From Akkermansia sp. (GTDB lineage: Bacteria; Verrucomicrobiota; Verrucomicrobiia; Verrucomicrobiales; Akkermansiaceae): a stretch of 64,000 nucleotides of DNA. Made by a program: the position numbers and the translations under genes. The stretch is taken from positions 1 to 64,000 of the forward strand of contig JALFWB010000001.1 of the NCBI GenBank assembly GCA_022787425.1. The letters are read 5' to 3'. Below are positions 1-8,641 of the stretch, piece by piece (position 1 is the stretch's first letter; every line of letters starts with the position of its first letter). A model generated the notes under the pieces. It worked only from the letters and a program-made list of their open reading frames with translations. It did no database searches and had not been told where the DNA came from.

Positions 1-520
1 GCTTACCTTGAAAATTGCCTCGCCCGGCCGCCGCTCGCGCTTTCGTTTCCTACTCGCTCAAGCTCTTTCGGGCTTCCCCGTATCGGGGTGGCGAGAGTTT
101 ACTCCTTTTTCCCTCGAACGTCAAGCTTATTTTTGCAAAAATCGGCAAAAAAGTGAAGAAAAGGACAAAAAAGGTGCAGAATTTGGGCAAATTTGGGATA
201 TTTGAGGCAAAAATGAGCGACAAAATGAGGAAAAGAGTCCAAAATCGGAGCAAATGGAATGAATTGAGGGATTTGCGGGGCCTGAAAGGAGACTTCTCTG
301 CGCTATAATAAGAGAGAGGGTGTGATTTAAGGATGCGGAATCAACGGAAAGGACGGAAGGCGGAGCTATGCGCACGGGGTGAGAAACCTCGCCGGGGCAT
401 GGTACTACTATAGAGGGGAATGGAAAATCCCTAGGATCGATGTAAGCTGCTTCCAGAAGGCTTTCCGGAAGCTCGGGGAGGACTATTCTTACCCTCTGCA
501 TTGGCAAGTCTGCGGACATC
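1..520. other. Region without a supported gene
   Basis: No convincing coding sequence is visible. Positions about 130-280 are A/G-rich with short repeated words such as caaaat and aaaag. A TATAAT box at 304-309 is followed by a 26-codon open frame (ATG at 333) with no recognisable product. The 379-597 frame is rejected because it runs out of frame into a clear autotransporter remnant. The stretch may be the regulatory region of a gene whose body was deleted. Confidence 0.4.
282..309 (+). promoter_or_regulatory. Candidate sigma70-like promoter
   Basis: CTGAAA at 282-287 and a perfect TATAAT at 304-309 are separated by 16 bp. No intact gene follows. The nearest coding remnant is the autotransporter fragment starting near 521, so this may be the orphaned promoter of a gene lost by internal deletion. 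Confidence 0.4.
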
Positions 521-877
521 TGACTGACCACGGACTCGGCTTCCCTCACCCAGTTCTCCCTCGGCCTCGGTGGCCGACTCCAGAGCATCGCGGGTGAAAA
601 CGAGTACAACCGCGCCTCGATCTTCGAAGCCCGCGCCCTGCTCAAGCTAGACTTCGGCGACCGCTACAGCAAGCTGAACACCGCCCTTGCCGCCCTGCCG
701 ACCGCCACGGTCAGCACCCGCAGCAACGAGAAGGGAGTCATCGGCGCCGAGGTAGGTGCCACCCTCACCATCCCGATCTCGCAGGATGCAGGCTCCATCT
801 TCTTCGACGTGAACGCCGACTTCAACGCCGACGAGGTGGGTGTGAACGGCAGCGTCGGCTACCGCGTCAACTTCTGA
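521..877 (+). pseudogene. Autotransporter beta-barrel C-terminal fragment
   Basis: The frame from the stop at 521 to the stop at 875-877 encodes about 117 residues that look like the last strands of an outer-membrane barrel: alternating polar/hydrophobic segments (FSLGLGGRLQSI, IFEARALLKLDF, EVGATLTIPIS, IFFDVNADFNA) and a final GSVGYRVNF ending in Phe, the usual C-terminal signal for barrel insertion. There is no start codon, signal peptide or passenger, and a stop codon closes the frame immediately upstream. This is therefore a 3' remnant of a larger type V-like secreted protein. A terminator follows at 901. Confidence 0.65.
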
Positions 878-900
878 TCAACTCGAAATCAATCGACAGG

Positions 901-933
901 GCCTGCCGCACAGCACTGCGGCAGGCTTTTTTT
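901..933 (+). terminator. Rho-independent terminator
   Basis: A perfect 10-bp stem (901-910 with 917-926, six-base loop) is followed by seven T. It closes the autotransporter remnant and insulates the efflux operon downstream. Confidence 0.9.
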
Positions 934-1039
934 CCTTTATCCTTCGACCACACACAGAGCGTAAGGCTTGAATTCCGGGGGCGGAAGAACAGAGTGAAAG
1001 GAATTTCCAAAGGAAAAAAGGCAGGACAGGTGGAAAATC

Positions 1040-1068
1040 TTGACAGCATGGCCCGAGCAGGGTAGAAT
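1040..1068 (+). promoter_or_regulatory. Promoter of metal-efflux operon (leaderless)
   Basis: TTGACA at 1040-1045, a 17-bp spacer and TAGAAT at 1063-1068 make a near-consensus sigma70 promoter. The -10 box ends six bases before the GTG at 1075, so transcription should begin at or next to the start codon. Confidence 0.8.
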
Positions 1069-1074
1069 GGGCTC

Positions 1075-1458
1075 GTGGGGCATTTTCTCGACAAGATTCG
1101 GGTTCTGCTCATCGCGATGGTCGGCCTGCTGTGCGGGCTGATGCCGGGGGTCTACACCACGGTATGCGATGCAGCAGATTGCGGACAGACTGCGGTAGCC
1201 GCGGTCTGTTGCGCGGGGGAGCATGCCCGCGAGGCGCAGGATTGGCAGCGTGGGCACCACCACCATACCGTACTGCGCGAGGAGATGCAGCGCGCGCCGT
1301 TGAACGCAAACCCGCTGCCACCGGTGCGTGCCGAGCACCACGCCTGCGCGGGGTGCCTGCGTTGCGCCCGCTGTGTGCATATGCTGCGCCTCTTCCCGGA
1401 AGGAAGCCCCTGCCCTAAGGACGCGCCGCCGGGCTACCGAATGCCCCTCTTGATTTGA
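1075..1458 (+). CDS. Small exported Cys/His-rich protein, probable metal binder
   Basis: A 127-residue protein of no recognised family. It starts with GTG placed directly after a strong promoter. Residues 9-27 are hydrophobic and resemble an export signal. The rest is rich in metal-ligand residues: C31, C36, a CC pair near 45, a HHHH cluster near 61-64, and a CAGCLRCARC block (four Cys, each two residues apart). It is the first gene of an operon encoding a tripartite heavy-metal pump, and its stop lies 84 bp before the outer-membrane factor start. Inference: a periplasmic metal chaperone or sensor-like accessory for the pump. The residue pattern and context support that role, but no homology is recognised. 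Confidence 0.6.
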   Translation: MGHFLDKIRVLLIAMVGLLCGLMPGVYTTVCDAADCGQTAVAAVCCAGEHAREAQDWQRGHHHHTVLREEMQRAPLNANPLPPVRAEHHACAGCLRCARCVHMLRLFPEGSPCPKDAPPGYRMPLLI

Positions 1459-1542
1459 AGCGTGTGCCGTAACCGGCCACAACCGCAGGACAGCCTGCGG
1501 CGGCTACCCTATACCCACCTTCAAACTTCACAACAAAGACAT

Positions 1543-2808
1543 ATGATACGACGTTTTTTGGGCACCCTTGTGCCTGCCCTGATGCTGGGAGCCTGCACGC
1601 TCTACAGCCCCGCGCCGCTCGATTTGTCCCGCGACACCGAGCACTGGCGCCAATTTTCCGCAGCCCTGTGTCCGCCCGGAAGCCACCCGAACGGCGAGCA
1701 GCTGCGCGCCATCGGACTGCTGCTGAACCCGGACCTGAACAAAGCGCGCCTGACCTATGCCCGCAGCACCGAGGTGAGCCGTTTGGCCGGACTGTGGTCA
1801 GATCCCTCACTCTCCTTTGATTGGAGCAAGGTGATGAATGAAGCCGTGCGCAACTACGGCATCACCCCCGGTCTCACACTGCCCGTAACAGGCCTGCCCC
1901 GCCTGACGCGCAAGGTCGCGGAGCAATACCGCGAGGCTGATTATTGGAAGATGCGCGAGCAGGAGCGGGCCTATACCGAGGAATTGGAAGCCCTGCGTTG
2001 CAGTCTCTTAGTAGCGCACCGAAAGCAGGACGCCATCCACAGCCGCCTGCCCGAGCTGCGTCGCGAGAAAGCAGATATGGCGCGCCTGCAGCAGATGGGT
2101 GAGGTCTCCTTTGCGGATTACCAAATAGCATGCCAGCGGCTACTAGACACCGAAAAAGAGAGCCAAGAGCTTGCCGCAAAGCACTTGGAACTGCACGCCA
2201 AGTTGGTTGCTTTGCTGGGCCTGCACCCGGATGCTCGACGAGTGGAGCCTCAGGACGACCTGCCCACCCTCCCGGGGGCAATTCCGGTGCCCACACCCGA
2301 TGCCCTGGCGGAGGCCCCTGCCCTGCTCGCTGAGCTGGCCACCTACGGAGCTACGGAGGCCGAGTTGCGCCTTGAGATCCGCCGCCAGTGGCCGGAGCTC
2401 GGCATCAGCGGCATTTTTGAGCGCGAAGAAGGCGAGAACAAGCGTGGCTTCGGGATCTCGCTGGACATCCCCCTGTGGAATCGCAACCGCGAGGCCATTG
2501 CGAAAGCACGCGGCGACCGAGCCCTACAGGGCACCGAGGTCGTGGCCCGCTGGCGCGGTCTGATGCAACGTGCGGCCGAGTTGGGCGACCGGCAACAGCT
2601 GGCCCTGAAACACTGCCGCACGGTATCCGCCGCCACACGAGAGCTGGAGGAGGCCGAGCAGCGGCAGGAACGCCTCTTCTCCATGGGCGAGGCCACCCTG
2701 CCCTCCCTGGCCGAGGCCCGACACGAGGTCTACCAGCGGCGTCTCAATTACCTGGATTGTCTGGAAGAACTGTACGAGGTGCAGGTTCCCCTGCGCTTCC
2801 TGCGCTGA
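1543..2808 (+). CDS. TolC-family outer-membrane efflux lipoprotein (CusC/CzcC-like)
   Basis: A 421-residue outer-membrane factor that would form the exit duct of the RND pump encoded downstream. The ATG at 1543 is preferred over upstream in-frame starts because it begins a lipoprotein signal peptide (MIRRFLGTLVPALMLGAC, lipobox LGAC with Cys18). The body is Ala/Leu/Glu-rich with long helices and a repeated OEP layout. It contains LLNPDLNKARLTYA and the RPELGISGIFERE-type segment (here RQWPELGISGIFEREEGE) typical of metal-efflux OEPs. It is followed after 39 bp by the adaptor gene. Substrate (Cu/Ag versus Zn/Co/Cd) cannot be read from this protein. Confidence 0.85.
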   Translation: MIRRFLGTLVPALMLGACTLYSPAPLDLSRDTEHWRQFSAALCPPGSHPNGEQLRAIGLLLNPDLNKARLTYARSTEVSRLAGLWSDPSLSFDWSKVMNEAVRNYGITPGLTLPVTGLPRLTRKVAEQYREADYWKMREQERAYTEELEALRCSLLVAHRKQDAIHSRLPELRREKADMARLQQMGEVSFADYQIACQRLLDTEKESQELAAKHLELHAKLVALLGLHPDARRVEPQDDLPTLPGAIPVPTPDALAEAPALLAELATYGATEAELRLEIRRQWPELGISGIFEREEGENKRGFGISLDIPLWNRNREAIAKARGDRALQGTEVVARWRGLMQRAAELGDRQQLALKHCRTVSAATRELEEAEQRQERLFSMGEATLPSLAEARHEVYQRRLNYLDCLEELYEVQVPLRFLR

Positions 2809-2847
2809 TTTTCACTCCGTTTCAACTAACACTTTATTTTTATCTGT

Positions 2848-4338
2848 ATGAAAAAAACTTTATTCATGATGGTGTGCTCCCTGATCGGTGCGGGGCTCAC
2901 CGCGTTTGCCGAAGAGGCTCACGACCACAGCAACTGCAACCATGACCACGCAGCCGAGGAGAGTCATGCGGGGCACGACCACGAAGGCGGAGCCTGTAAG
3001 GGCGAGCACGACCATGACCACGAAGGTGGGGCCTGCAAGGACGAGCACGACCATAACCACGAAGGCGGGGCTTGCAAGGACGAGCATGACCATGACCACG
3101 AAGGTGGGGCCTGCAAGGACGAGCATGACCACGACCACGAAGGCGGGGCTTGCAAGGACGAGCATGACCATAACCATGAAGGCGGGGCTTGCAAGGACGA
3201 GCATGACCACAACCACGAAGGCGGAGCCTGCTCCTCCTCCTCCGGCGGCGTTGTGGTGAAAGCGGATGCTCGCGCCCGCAGCATTCTGGGCATGCAGGTG
3301 CAGGAAGTTCCCGCCGTGACCGCCACTCTGACCGGCTCCCTGTACGGCCGCCTGACCATCCCCGAGCACGCCGTGGAAACCTATGCCCTGCCGGTGGCAG
3401 GCCGTATTTCCCTGCGTGTCAAATCCGCCCAGCAGGTGCAGGCCGGAGACATTCTGTACACCGTACAATCCCCGGATTATGCAGACCGCGTGACGGAAGC
3501 GGAAGAGCTGCAATACGACTTGGAACGCTGCGAGGCCGAGGTGCAGGTGATGGAAGACCGCAACGCCCGCCTGCGCGAGGTCGGCAGCCGCAACAGCGAG
3601 CTGGAGGCGCAGCTCTCCTTCAAGAAAGCGGAGAAGCGCCGCCTACAACAAAGCGCACTGGCCGCCCGCAACCGAGTCCGCATGCTCTCCGCCGGTGCTG
3701 AGGAAACGAGGGAGGACGGACTGCCCACCCTGGCAGTCCGCGCCCGCACGGCCGGCACCGTCCGCAACGTGGGCTTCACCCAAGGAAGCTGGGGTGAGCA
3801 GGGCGCGGCCGTCATCACCATGAGCCGCAGGGACGCCGTGGAAATCACCGCCCCGCTGTATGCCGGTAACATGCCGCAGGTGGAACGCGTGCAGGCCTAT
3901 GTACCCATGGGGCGCGAAATGAAAGCCGTGGCCGGCACCTGGCGCATTGCAGACCAAGTCGACCCCGATACACAGACACGCACCCTCTTCTTCACCCCCG
4001 AGACTGCGCCGGAAGGTGTGCCCGCCGGCACCCTCTGCCGCCTGGACCTCTTCTCCGGCGATGATGCAGGCAGCGTCAGCATCCCGGACTCCGCGATTGT
4101 CAAGGTGGGAACGGATGATGTTGTCTTTCTGGAGACCGGCGAAGGCAACTTCGTCATGGTCAAGGTGCAGGCAGGTGCAAGCCGTCGAGGAATGACCCCC
4201 GTGCGCGGACTTACTCCGGGGCAGCGTGTAGTGGTTAAGGGCGGCTATGAGCTCAAATTCCTCCTCCCCGCAGGCGGAGGCACCAAGAAGGCCGGTCACT
4301 TCCATGCAGACGGCAAGTTCCATGAGGGCGAGCACTGA
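2848..4338 (+). CDS. RND efflux periplasmic adaptor with His/Cys-repeat head
   Basis: A 496-residue membrane-fusion protein linking the inner-membrane pump to the outer-membrane factor. Residues 1-21 form a Sec signal peptide. Residues 25-128 are a metal-binding head dominated by a 13-residue tandem repeat (see 2974-3231). From about residue 150 it reads as a normal CusB/CzcB adaptor: a barrel-sandwich half (AGRISLRVKSAQQVQAGD), a helical hairpin (about 215-285), the second lipoyl half (RARTAGTVRNVGFTQGSW) and beta-barrel/membrane-proximal domains. The C-terminus is again His-rich (GHFHADGKFHEGEH). Family members are often near 400 residues, so the extra length is mostly the head. The call is firm; the metal is not identified. 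Confidence 0.9.
   Translation: MKKTLFMMVCSLIGAGLTAFAEEAHDHSNCNHDHAAEESHAGHDHEGGACKGEHDHDHEGGACKDEHDHNHEGGACKDEHDHDHEGGACKDEHDHDHEGGACKDEHDHNHEGGACKDEHDHNHEGGACSSSSGGVVVKADARARSILGMQVQEVPAVTATLTGSLYGRLTIPEHAVETYALPVAGRISLRVKSAQQVQAGDILYTVQSPDYADRVTEAEELQYDLERCEAEVQVMEDRNARLREVGSRNSELEAQLSFKKAEKRRLQQSALAARNRVRMLSAGAEETREDGLPTLAVRARTAGTVRNVGFTQGSWGEQGAAVITMSRRDAVEITAPLYAGNMPQVERVQAYVPMGREMKAVAGTWRIADQVDPDTQTRTLFFTPETAPEGVPAGTLCRLDLFSGDDAGSVSIPDSAIVKVGTDDVVFLETGEGNFVMVKVQAGASRRGMTPVRGLTPGQRVVVKGGYELKFLLPAGGGTKKAGHFHADGKFHEGEH
2974..3231 (+). repeat. Seven-copy 39-bp tandem repeat encoding a His/Cys metal-binding unit
   Basis: Six full copies and a partial seventh of a 39-bp unit encode H(D/N)HEGGACK(D/G)EHD, residues 43-128 of the adaptor. 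Each unit supplies three His, one Cys and several acidic residues. Copies differ mainly by Asp/Asn at the second position and by silent changes, which points to recent expansion by slippage or unequal recombination. Coding function rules out a CRISPR array. Confidence 0.95.
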
Positions 4339-4356
4339 TATCTATCCGACAGAATC

Positions 4357-7300
4357 ATGATGAATCGTCTGGTTTCATTCTGCCTGAAGAATCGCATCAC
4401 AGTTATCTGTCTGGTGCTTCTGCTGGCTATTGTGAGTGTAGTCGGGGTACTGCGACTGCCGGTCGACGTCTTCCCGGAGCTGAAAGTACCGCGCGTCACC
4501 ATTCAAACCGAGGCCGCCGGCCTCACCGCCGAGGAGGTAGAGCAGTACGTCTCCATCCCCATCGAATCCGCCATGAGCGGCACCGCCGGTGTTACCCGCG
4601 TCAGCTCATCCTCCGGCAGCGGACTCTCCTTTGTTTGGGTTGATTTTGACTGGGACACCGATGTCTACCGCGCCCGACAGATTGTCTCGGAACGCTTGGC
4701 GGCCGCACGCGGAAGCCTGCCGGAGGAAGTAGAGGTAGAGATGGCCCCCATTGTCTCCGTTACGGGTGAGATTATGCTGCTGGCCCTGACCGGCGACGAA
4801 GGCACAGATCCCTTGGAGCTGCGGCGGCTGGCAGAGTTCGAGCTGCGCAACCGCTTGATGGCTATTCCCGGAGTGGGTCAAATCACGGTGCTGGGCGGAC
4901 GCCTGCCGGAGTATCAGGTGCTGTTCGACCCACGTAAGATGCAGCAGGCGGGCATCACACTGGAGGACCTCAAGAAGACCGTGGAGAGTGCCCAGAGCAC
5001 AGTTCCCGCAGGCTATCTGGAGGATGTGGCGGGACAGGAGCTACCCGTTCAACAATATACCCGAGCCGCGACACCGGAGCACATCATGCGCACCCTCGTC
5101 CCCGGACACCGCAGCGGCGTGCTGCGGCTCGAGGACGTAGCGGATGTACGGGTGGACGGAGCACCGCGCCGCGGTAACGCCGGTTTCAACGGCAAACCCG
5201 CCGTCATTCTGTCCGTCCAGAAGGTTCCGGGAGCCAACACCCTGGAGCTGACGAAAAAGGTGGATGCCGCCGTCCGGGAATTCTCGCATAGCAGCCTTCC
5301 CAAGGGCGTTCACCTGCGCGCGGATGCCTACAGACAGGCAGACTTCATCGAGCTCTCCCTCAGCAACGGACGCGAGACCCTCCTGATTGCCGCCGCCGTG
5401 GTGACCCTGGTGGTGGTGCTCACCCTACTGAACCTGCGCACGGCCATCATCTCCCTACTCTGCATGCCGCTCTCGGTGCTGATGGGAATGGTCTGCTTCC
5501 CCATGTTCGGCTTGGCCGTGAATATCATGACCCTCGGCGGCTTGGCCGTAGCAGTGGGTGATGTGGTGGATAACGCAATCATCTTTGTGGAAGTTGCTTG
5601 GCGCAACCTGGGCCGCAATGCCGCCCTACCGGAGGGAGAACGCAAGAGCCGACTCTCGGTGCTAATGTCTGCCACGAGTGAAATTTCGGGTGAGATCACC
5701 TTCTCCTCGATGATCATCCTGCTGCTCTTCGTCCCCGTTCTCTTCCTGAGCGGACTGGAGGGGCAATTCTACCGCCCTCTCGGCATCTCGTACATGTTGG
5801 CCATGGCGGCCTCCCTGTTGGTCTCCATCACGGTTGTGCCGGTACTGTGCTACATCGGCTACAAGGCAACTGCGAAGCAGAAAAACACCGGAGGCGACTC
5901 CGTCACAGCGCGCTTCATCAAGCGCATGTACGACCCGGTGCTCAACTTCTGTCTGCGCTTCCCGGCGGTAGTATTCGGCAGCCTTATGGCCGTAACGGCG
6001 GGGGCCCTGTGGCTGGCTTCCACCTACGGTGCCAGCTTCCTGCCGCCCTTCAATGAGGACTGCTACACGGTCTTCGTCAACGCCGTACCCGGCACCTCGC
6101 TGCAGGAGACGGAGCGCATCTCCGGCCGCGTGATGCAGGAACTGCAGAAGATACCGGGTGTCAAGAGTGTTACCCAACGCACAGGTCGAGCGGAGAACGA
6201 TGAGCATGCGGAACCCGTCAGTGCCTCGGAGCTGCTGGTGCGCGTTGACCTCTCTATGGACCAGAAGGAGCTGCGCAAGAAGATGGACTCGGTCATCCGC
6301 GGCATTCCCGGCACAGGCAGCATGGTGGGTTTCCCCCTAGCACACCGCATCAGCTCAGCACTCTCCGGCTCCAATTCCGAGATAGCCATTAACATCTACG
6401 GCAAGGATCTGCCCCAGCTGCGCGCAGCTGCCAAGAAAGCAGCGGAAATCCTCTCCTCCATGCCGGAGGTAGCGGACGCTCGCGCTAACCGCGAGGTGAT
6501 GGTCGATACCATCTGCATCGATTATAACCGGGAAGCCCTCGCTGCATGCGGACTGACCATGGCCGAAGCCGCCGATCAGGTTTCCGCCGCGATGAACGGG
6601 TTGCGCTGCGGAGAGGTGATCCGCAACCTGGACCACTGGAATATCGTGCTGCGCCTAGACCCGGAGCTCCGCCAAAGCGAAGACGATGTGCGTAACCTGC
6701 AACTGGTAGCCCCGGGCGGCAAGATCATGCTGCTGAGCGATGTAGCCCAGGTATATCGGCAGGAAGTCACCAACCTCGTGCTGCGCGATAACACTCAGCG
6801 CAAGGCCATGATCTCCTGCAACGCTGCAGCCGGCTCCAACCTCGGTGATCTGGCAGCAGCCTGCCGCGAGAAGCTGGACCCCGCGATGAACGCCATGGGC
6901 TGCACAGTTGACTATGCCGGCACCATCAAGAGCCGAGAGGAGGCAGAGACACGCCTCTACATCCTCGGAGCCATCGTGTGCGTCCTCGTAGTGTTGCTGC
7001 TGGCGGGCTCCCTCGGCAGCGTGCGACGTGCCCTGTTCACGCTGATCAGCATCCCCCTGTGCTTAGTGGGCGGCATTGCTGCCGTCTTCCTCGCATCGCC
7101 GGATTCCCTGGCCTCGGTCTTCAGCGGACCCTATGTGCCCCCCATCCTGTCCGTCAGTTCACTGGTAGGCTTCGTGACGGTGATCGGCTTTGCCATCCGC
7201 TCCGGACTCATCCTCCTCAACCGCTACCGTACCCTTGAAGAGTCCGGCATGTCACGAGAGGATGCCATCCGCGCCGGCTCACGAGAGCGCGTCATCCCCA

Positions 7301-7497
7301 TCATGATGACCTCGCTCACCACCATCCTCGGTCTGCTGCCCCTCGTCTGGGCACGCAACCAACCCGGCGGAGAGCTTCTGGCACCCTTGGCCATCGTTCA
7401 GCTCGGCGGTCTCATCAGTGCCACCCTCCTGACCTTGCTCGTCATGCCGGCCACAACCAAGCTCTTCGGTCGGTTCATTTCCCCGAAGGTCTCCTGA
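4357..7497 (+). CDS. HME-RND family heavy-metal efflux pump (CusA/CzcA-like)
   Basis: A 1046-residue proton-driven inner-membrane transporter of normal family length. The N-terminus has the RND signature (TM1, then LPVDVFPELKVPRVTIQTEA and EEVEQYVSIPIESAM). The TM4 segment GGLAVAVGDVVDNAIIFVE holds the charged residues of the proton relay in CusA-like form. Twelve membrane segments and two large periplasmic loops are evident (TM2-6 about 340-500, TM8-12 about 870-1040). It is the last gene of the efflux operon and is followed by a strong terminator. Cu(I)/Ag(I) or a divalent metal are both possible; the His/Cys repeats of the partner adaptor fit copper, zinc or nickel. Confidence 0.92.
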   Translation: MMNRLVSFCLKNRITVICLVLLLAIVSVVGVLRLPVDVFPELKVPRVTIQTEAAGLTAEEVEQYVSIPIESAMSGTAGVTRVSSSSGSGLSFVWVDFDWDTDVYRARQIVSERLAAARGSLPEEVEVEMAPIVSVTGEIMLLALTGDEGTDPLELRRLAEFELRNRLMAIPGVGQITVLGGRLPEYQVLFDPRKMQQAGITLEDLKKTVESAQSTVPAGYLEDVAGQELPVQQYTRAATPEHIMRTLVPGHRSGVLRLEDVADVRVDGAPRRGNAGFNGKPAVILSVQKVPGANTLELTKKVDAAVREFSHSSLPKGVHLRADAYRQADFIELSLSNGRETLLIAAAVVTLVVVLTLLNLRTAIISLLCMPLSVLMGMVCFPMFGLAVNIMTLGGLAVAVGDVVDNAIIFVEVAWRNLGRNAALPEGERKSRLSVLMSATSEISGEITFSSMIILLLFVPVLFLSGLEGQFYRPLGISYMLAMAASLLVSITVVPVLCYIGYKATAKQKNTGGDSVTARFIKRMYDPVLNFCLRFPAVVFGSLMAVTAGALWLASTYGASFLPPFNEDCYTVFVNAVPGTSLQETERISGRVMQELQKIPGVKSVTQRTGRAENDEHAEPVSASELLVRVDLSMDQKELRKKMDSVIRGIPGTGSMVGFPLAHRISSALSGSNSEIAINIYGKDLPQLRAAAKKAAEILSSMPEVADARANREVMVDTICIDYNREALAACGLTMAEAADQVSAAMNGLRCGEVIRNLDHWNIVLRLDPELRQSEDDVRNLQLVAPGGKIMLLSDVAQVYRQEVTNLVLRDNTQRKAMISCNAAAGSNLGDLAAACREKLDPAMNAMGCTVDYAGTIKSREEAETRLYILGAIVCVLVVLLLAGSLGSVRRALFTLISIPLCLVGGIAAVFLASPDSLASVFSGPYVPPILSVSSLVGFVTVIGFAIRSGLILLNRYRTLEESGMSREDAIRAGSRERVIPIMMTSLTTILGLLPLVWARNQPGGELLAPLAIVQLGGLISATLLTLLVMPATTKLFGRFISPKVS

Positions 7498-7523
7498 TCC
7501 CCCTTCTTCATTGGGTTGAGTTC

Positions 7524-7554
7524 GCCGTCGCCGGTTCTCCGGCGGCGGCTTTTT
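7524..7554 (+). terminator. Rho-independent terminator of the efflux operon
   Basis: An 11-bp GC stem with one G-T pair (7524-7534 with 7539-7549), loop TTCT, is followed by five T. It also separates the pump from the convergent minus-strand gene, whose stop codon lies in the T-run. Confidence 0.88.
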
Positions 7555-8138
7555 CAGGCGAACGCCACGGCACCGGAGAAGGAGGGAGCGGGAGAGAAGA
7601 GGAAGACGGAAGGGGGAGAAGGAAAGAGAGGTTGGATGCGGGGAGAGACCCCCGGAAGGTAGAGGAAGGGGTAGGAACGAGCATTCCAGAGGGTATCGCC
7701 GGCGTGCTTGACAAGAGCCTCAGCGGCGCACCAGCAGTCGAAGAACTCTTGCAGCGGGCAACCGCGTTGGATGAAGGCCTGCAGCTGCTTCGGGGCCATG
7801 ATGCGGGCAGCAAGGGAGGAAAGATGCTTGCGGGGACGCATGCGTTCGATATCCACACCGATAGAGGCGTGGTGAAAGGCCAGGCACAGAAAATCACCGG
7901 AGTGGCTGATATTGAAAGGCTGCGGGGACCAGAGGGGTTTGCCGTGCGCCCCGATAGAAAAGCGGATCTCGTGCGACGGAATGCCGGTGCGGCGGGAGAG
8001 TTCGCGTTTAAGCAGGGCACGAATGAGCACGAAACGAGATCCGCGAGAAGCAGCTTGCTCCCGCTCCTCCACAGACAGCAGGCTCTCATCCTCCGGCGTG
8101 GGAGAGAGCGCCGCAAGATTATACACCAGATAATCCAT
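7554..8138 (-). CDS. 4'-phosphopantetheinyl transferase superfamily protein
   Basis: A 194-residue Sfp/AcpS-superfamily protein that would move phosphopantetheine from CoA to a carrier-protein serine. Visible motifs are FNISHSGD (75-82), GVDIER (94-99) with the Mg-binding Asp96, and WCAAEALVK (136-144). The last motif is normally WxxKEAxxK. Here the first Lys is Ala139, while the metal-ligand Glu140 and Lys144 remain, so activity may be altered. Its start overlaps the phosphoesterase stop (TGATG), so the two are translationally coupled. It is the last gene of a five-gene minus-strand run. Confidence 0.8.
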   Translation of the reverse strand: MDYLVYNLAALSPTPEDESLLSVEEREQAASRGSRFVLIRALLKRELSRRTGIPSHEIRFSIGAHGKPLWSPQPFNISHSGDFLCLAFHHASIGVDIERMRPRKHLSSLAARIMAPKQLQAFIQRGCPLQEFFDCWCAAEALVKHAGDTLWNARSYPFLYLPGVSPRIQPLFPSPPSVFLFSPAPSFSGAVAFA

Positions 8139-8635
8139 CAGATCCGGATATAATCGACCGAGTGAGTCTCCGTGTCATACACCGCAAGTGAAGAATGACC
8201 GGTACGGGTTCCGCAGACCTCCCCGGGATTCACGAATAAAAGATTATTCTCCCGATGCTTTTCGGGGCAGTGAGTATGCCCGTAAAACAGCACCGTCACC
8301 TCCGGATCAAGTGATGCGGCCCGCTCTGCCCGGGCGCGATAATGCGCCATCGCCGCACGGCGATTTCCCAGCGAAAAGATACCGCTGAACTCATGGTGGC
8401 ATATTTGAGGATAGAGCTTCGCAACCGCCCGATGCTCCGCCAAGTCATACTCATTGTTACCGAACACCAAATGCAGCGGACCGGACCACATCCGCCCCAG
8501 AAGGTGCAGGATCGGCACATCCTCAATATCACCCGCACAGCAAAGAACCGTGCACCCCGCCTTCTCTGCGGCTTGCAAAGCAGTCAACAGCTTTTTCTCC
8601 TCGTTATGAATATCAGAAATGACAGCAACTTTCAT
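8138..8635 (-). CDS. YfcE/MJ0936-type metallophosphoesterase
   Basis: A 165-residue calcineurin-like phosphoesterase. Metal-ligand blocks appear in order: SDIHN (Asp8, His10), AGDIED (Asp36), FGNNEYD (Asn60) and YGHTHCPE near residue 119. The family usually also has a His in a conserved (T/V)HG segment; here the corresponding stretch reads MAHYRA. Expected chemistry is hydrolysis of a phosphodiester or phosphomonoester; the substrate cannot be predicted. It starts six bases after the preceding gene's stop and overlaps the next gene by one base, so it probably belongs to the GTPase operon transcript. Confidence 0.82.
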   Translation of the reverse strand: MKVAVISDIHNEEKKLLTALQAAEKAGCTVLCCAGDIEDVPILHLLGRMWSGPLHLVFGNNEYDLAEHRAVAKLYPQICHHEFSGIFSLGNRRAAMAHYRARAERAASLDPEVTVLFYGHTHCPEKHRENNLLFVNPGEVCGTRTGHSSLAVYDTETHSVDYIRI

Positions 8636-8641
8636 CGTAAA

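Noticed and set aside
379..597. 72-codon frame before the autotransporter remnant
   Set aside because: Out of frame with the barrel remnant, GTG start without support, no family similarity.
2974..3231. Regular 39-bp repeats considered as CRISPR
   Set aside because: There are no spacers, copies are directly adjacent, and they encode an in-frame 13-residue protein unit. No CRISPR array or cas gene is in the window.
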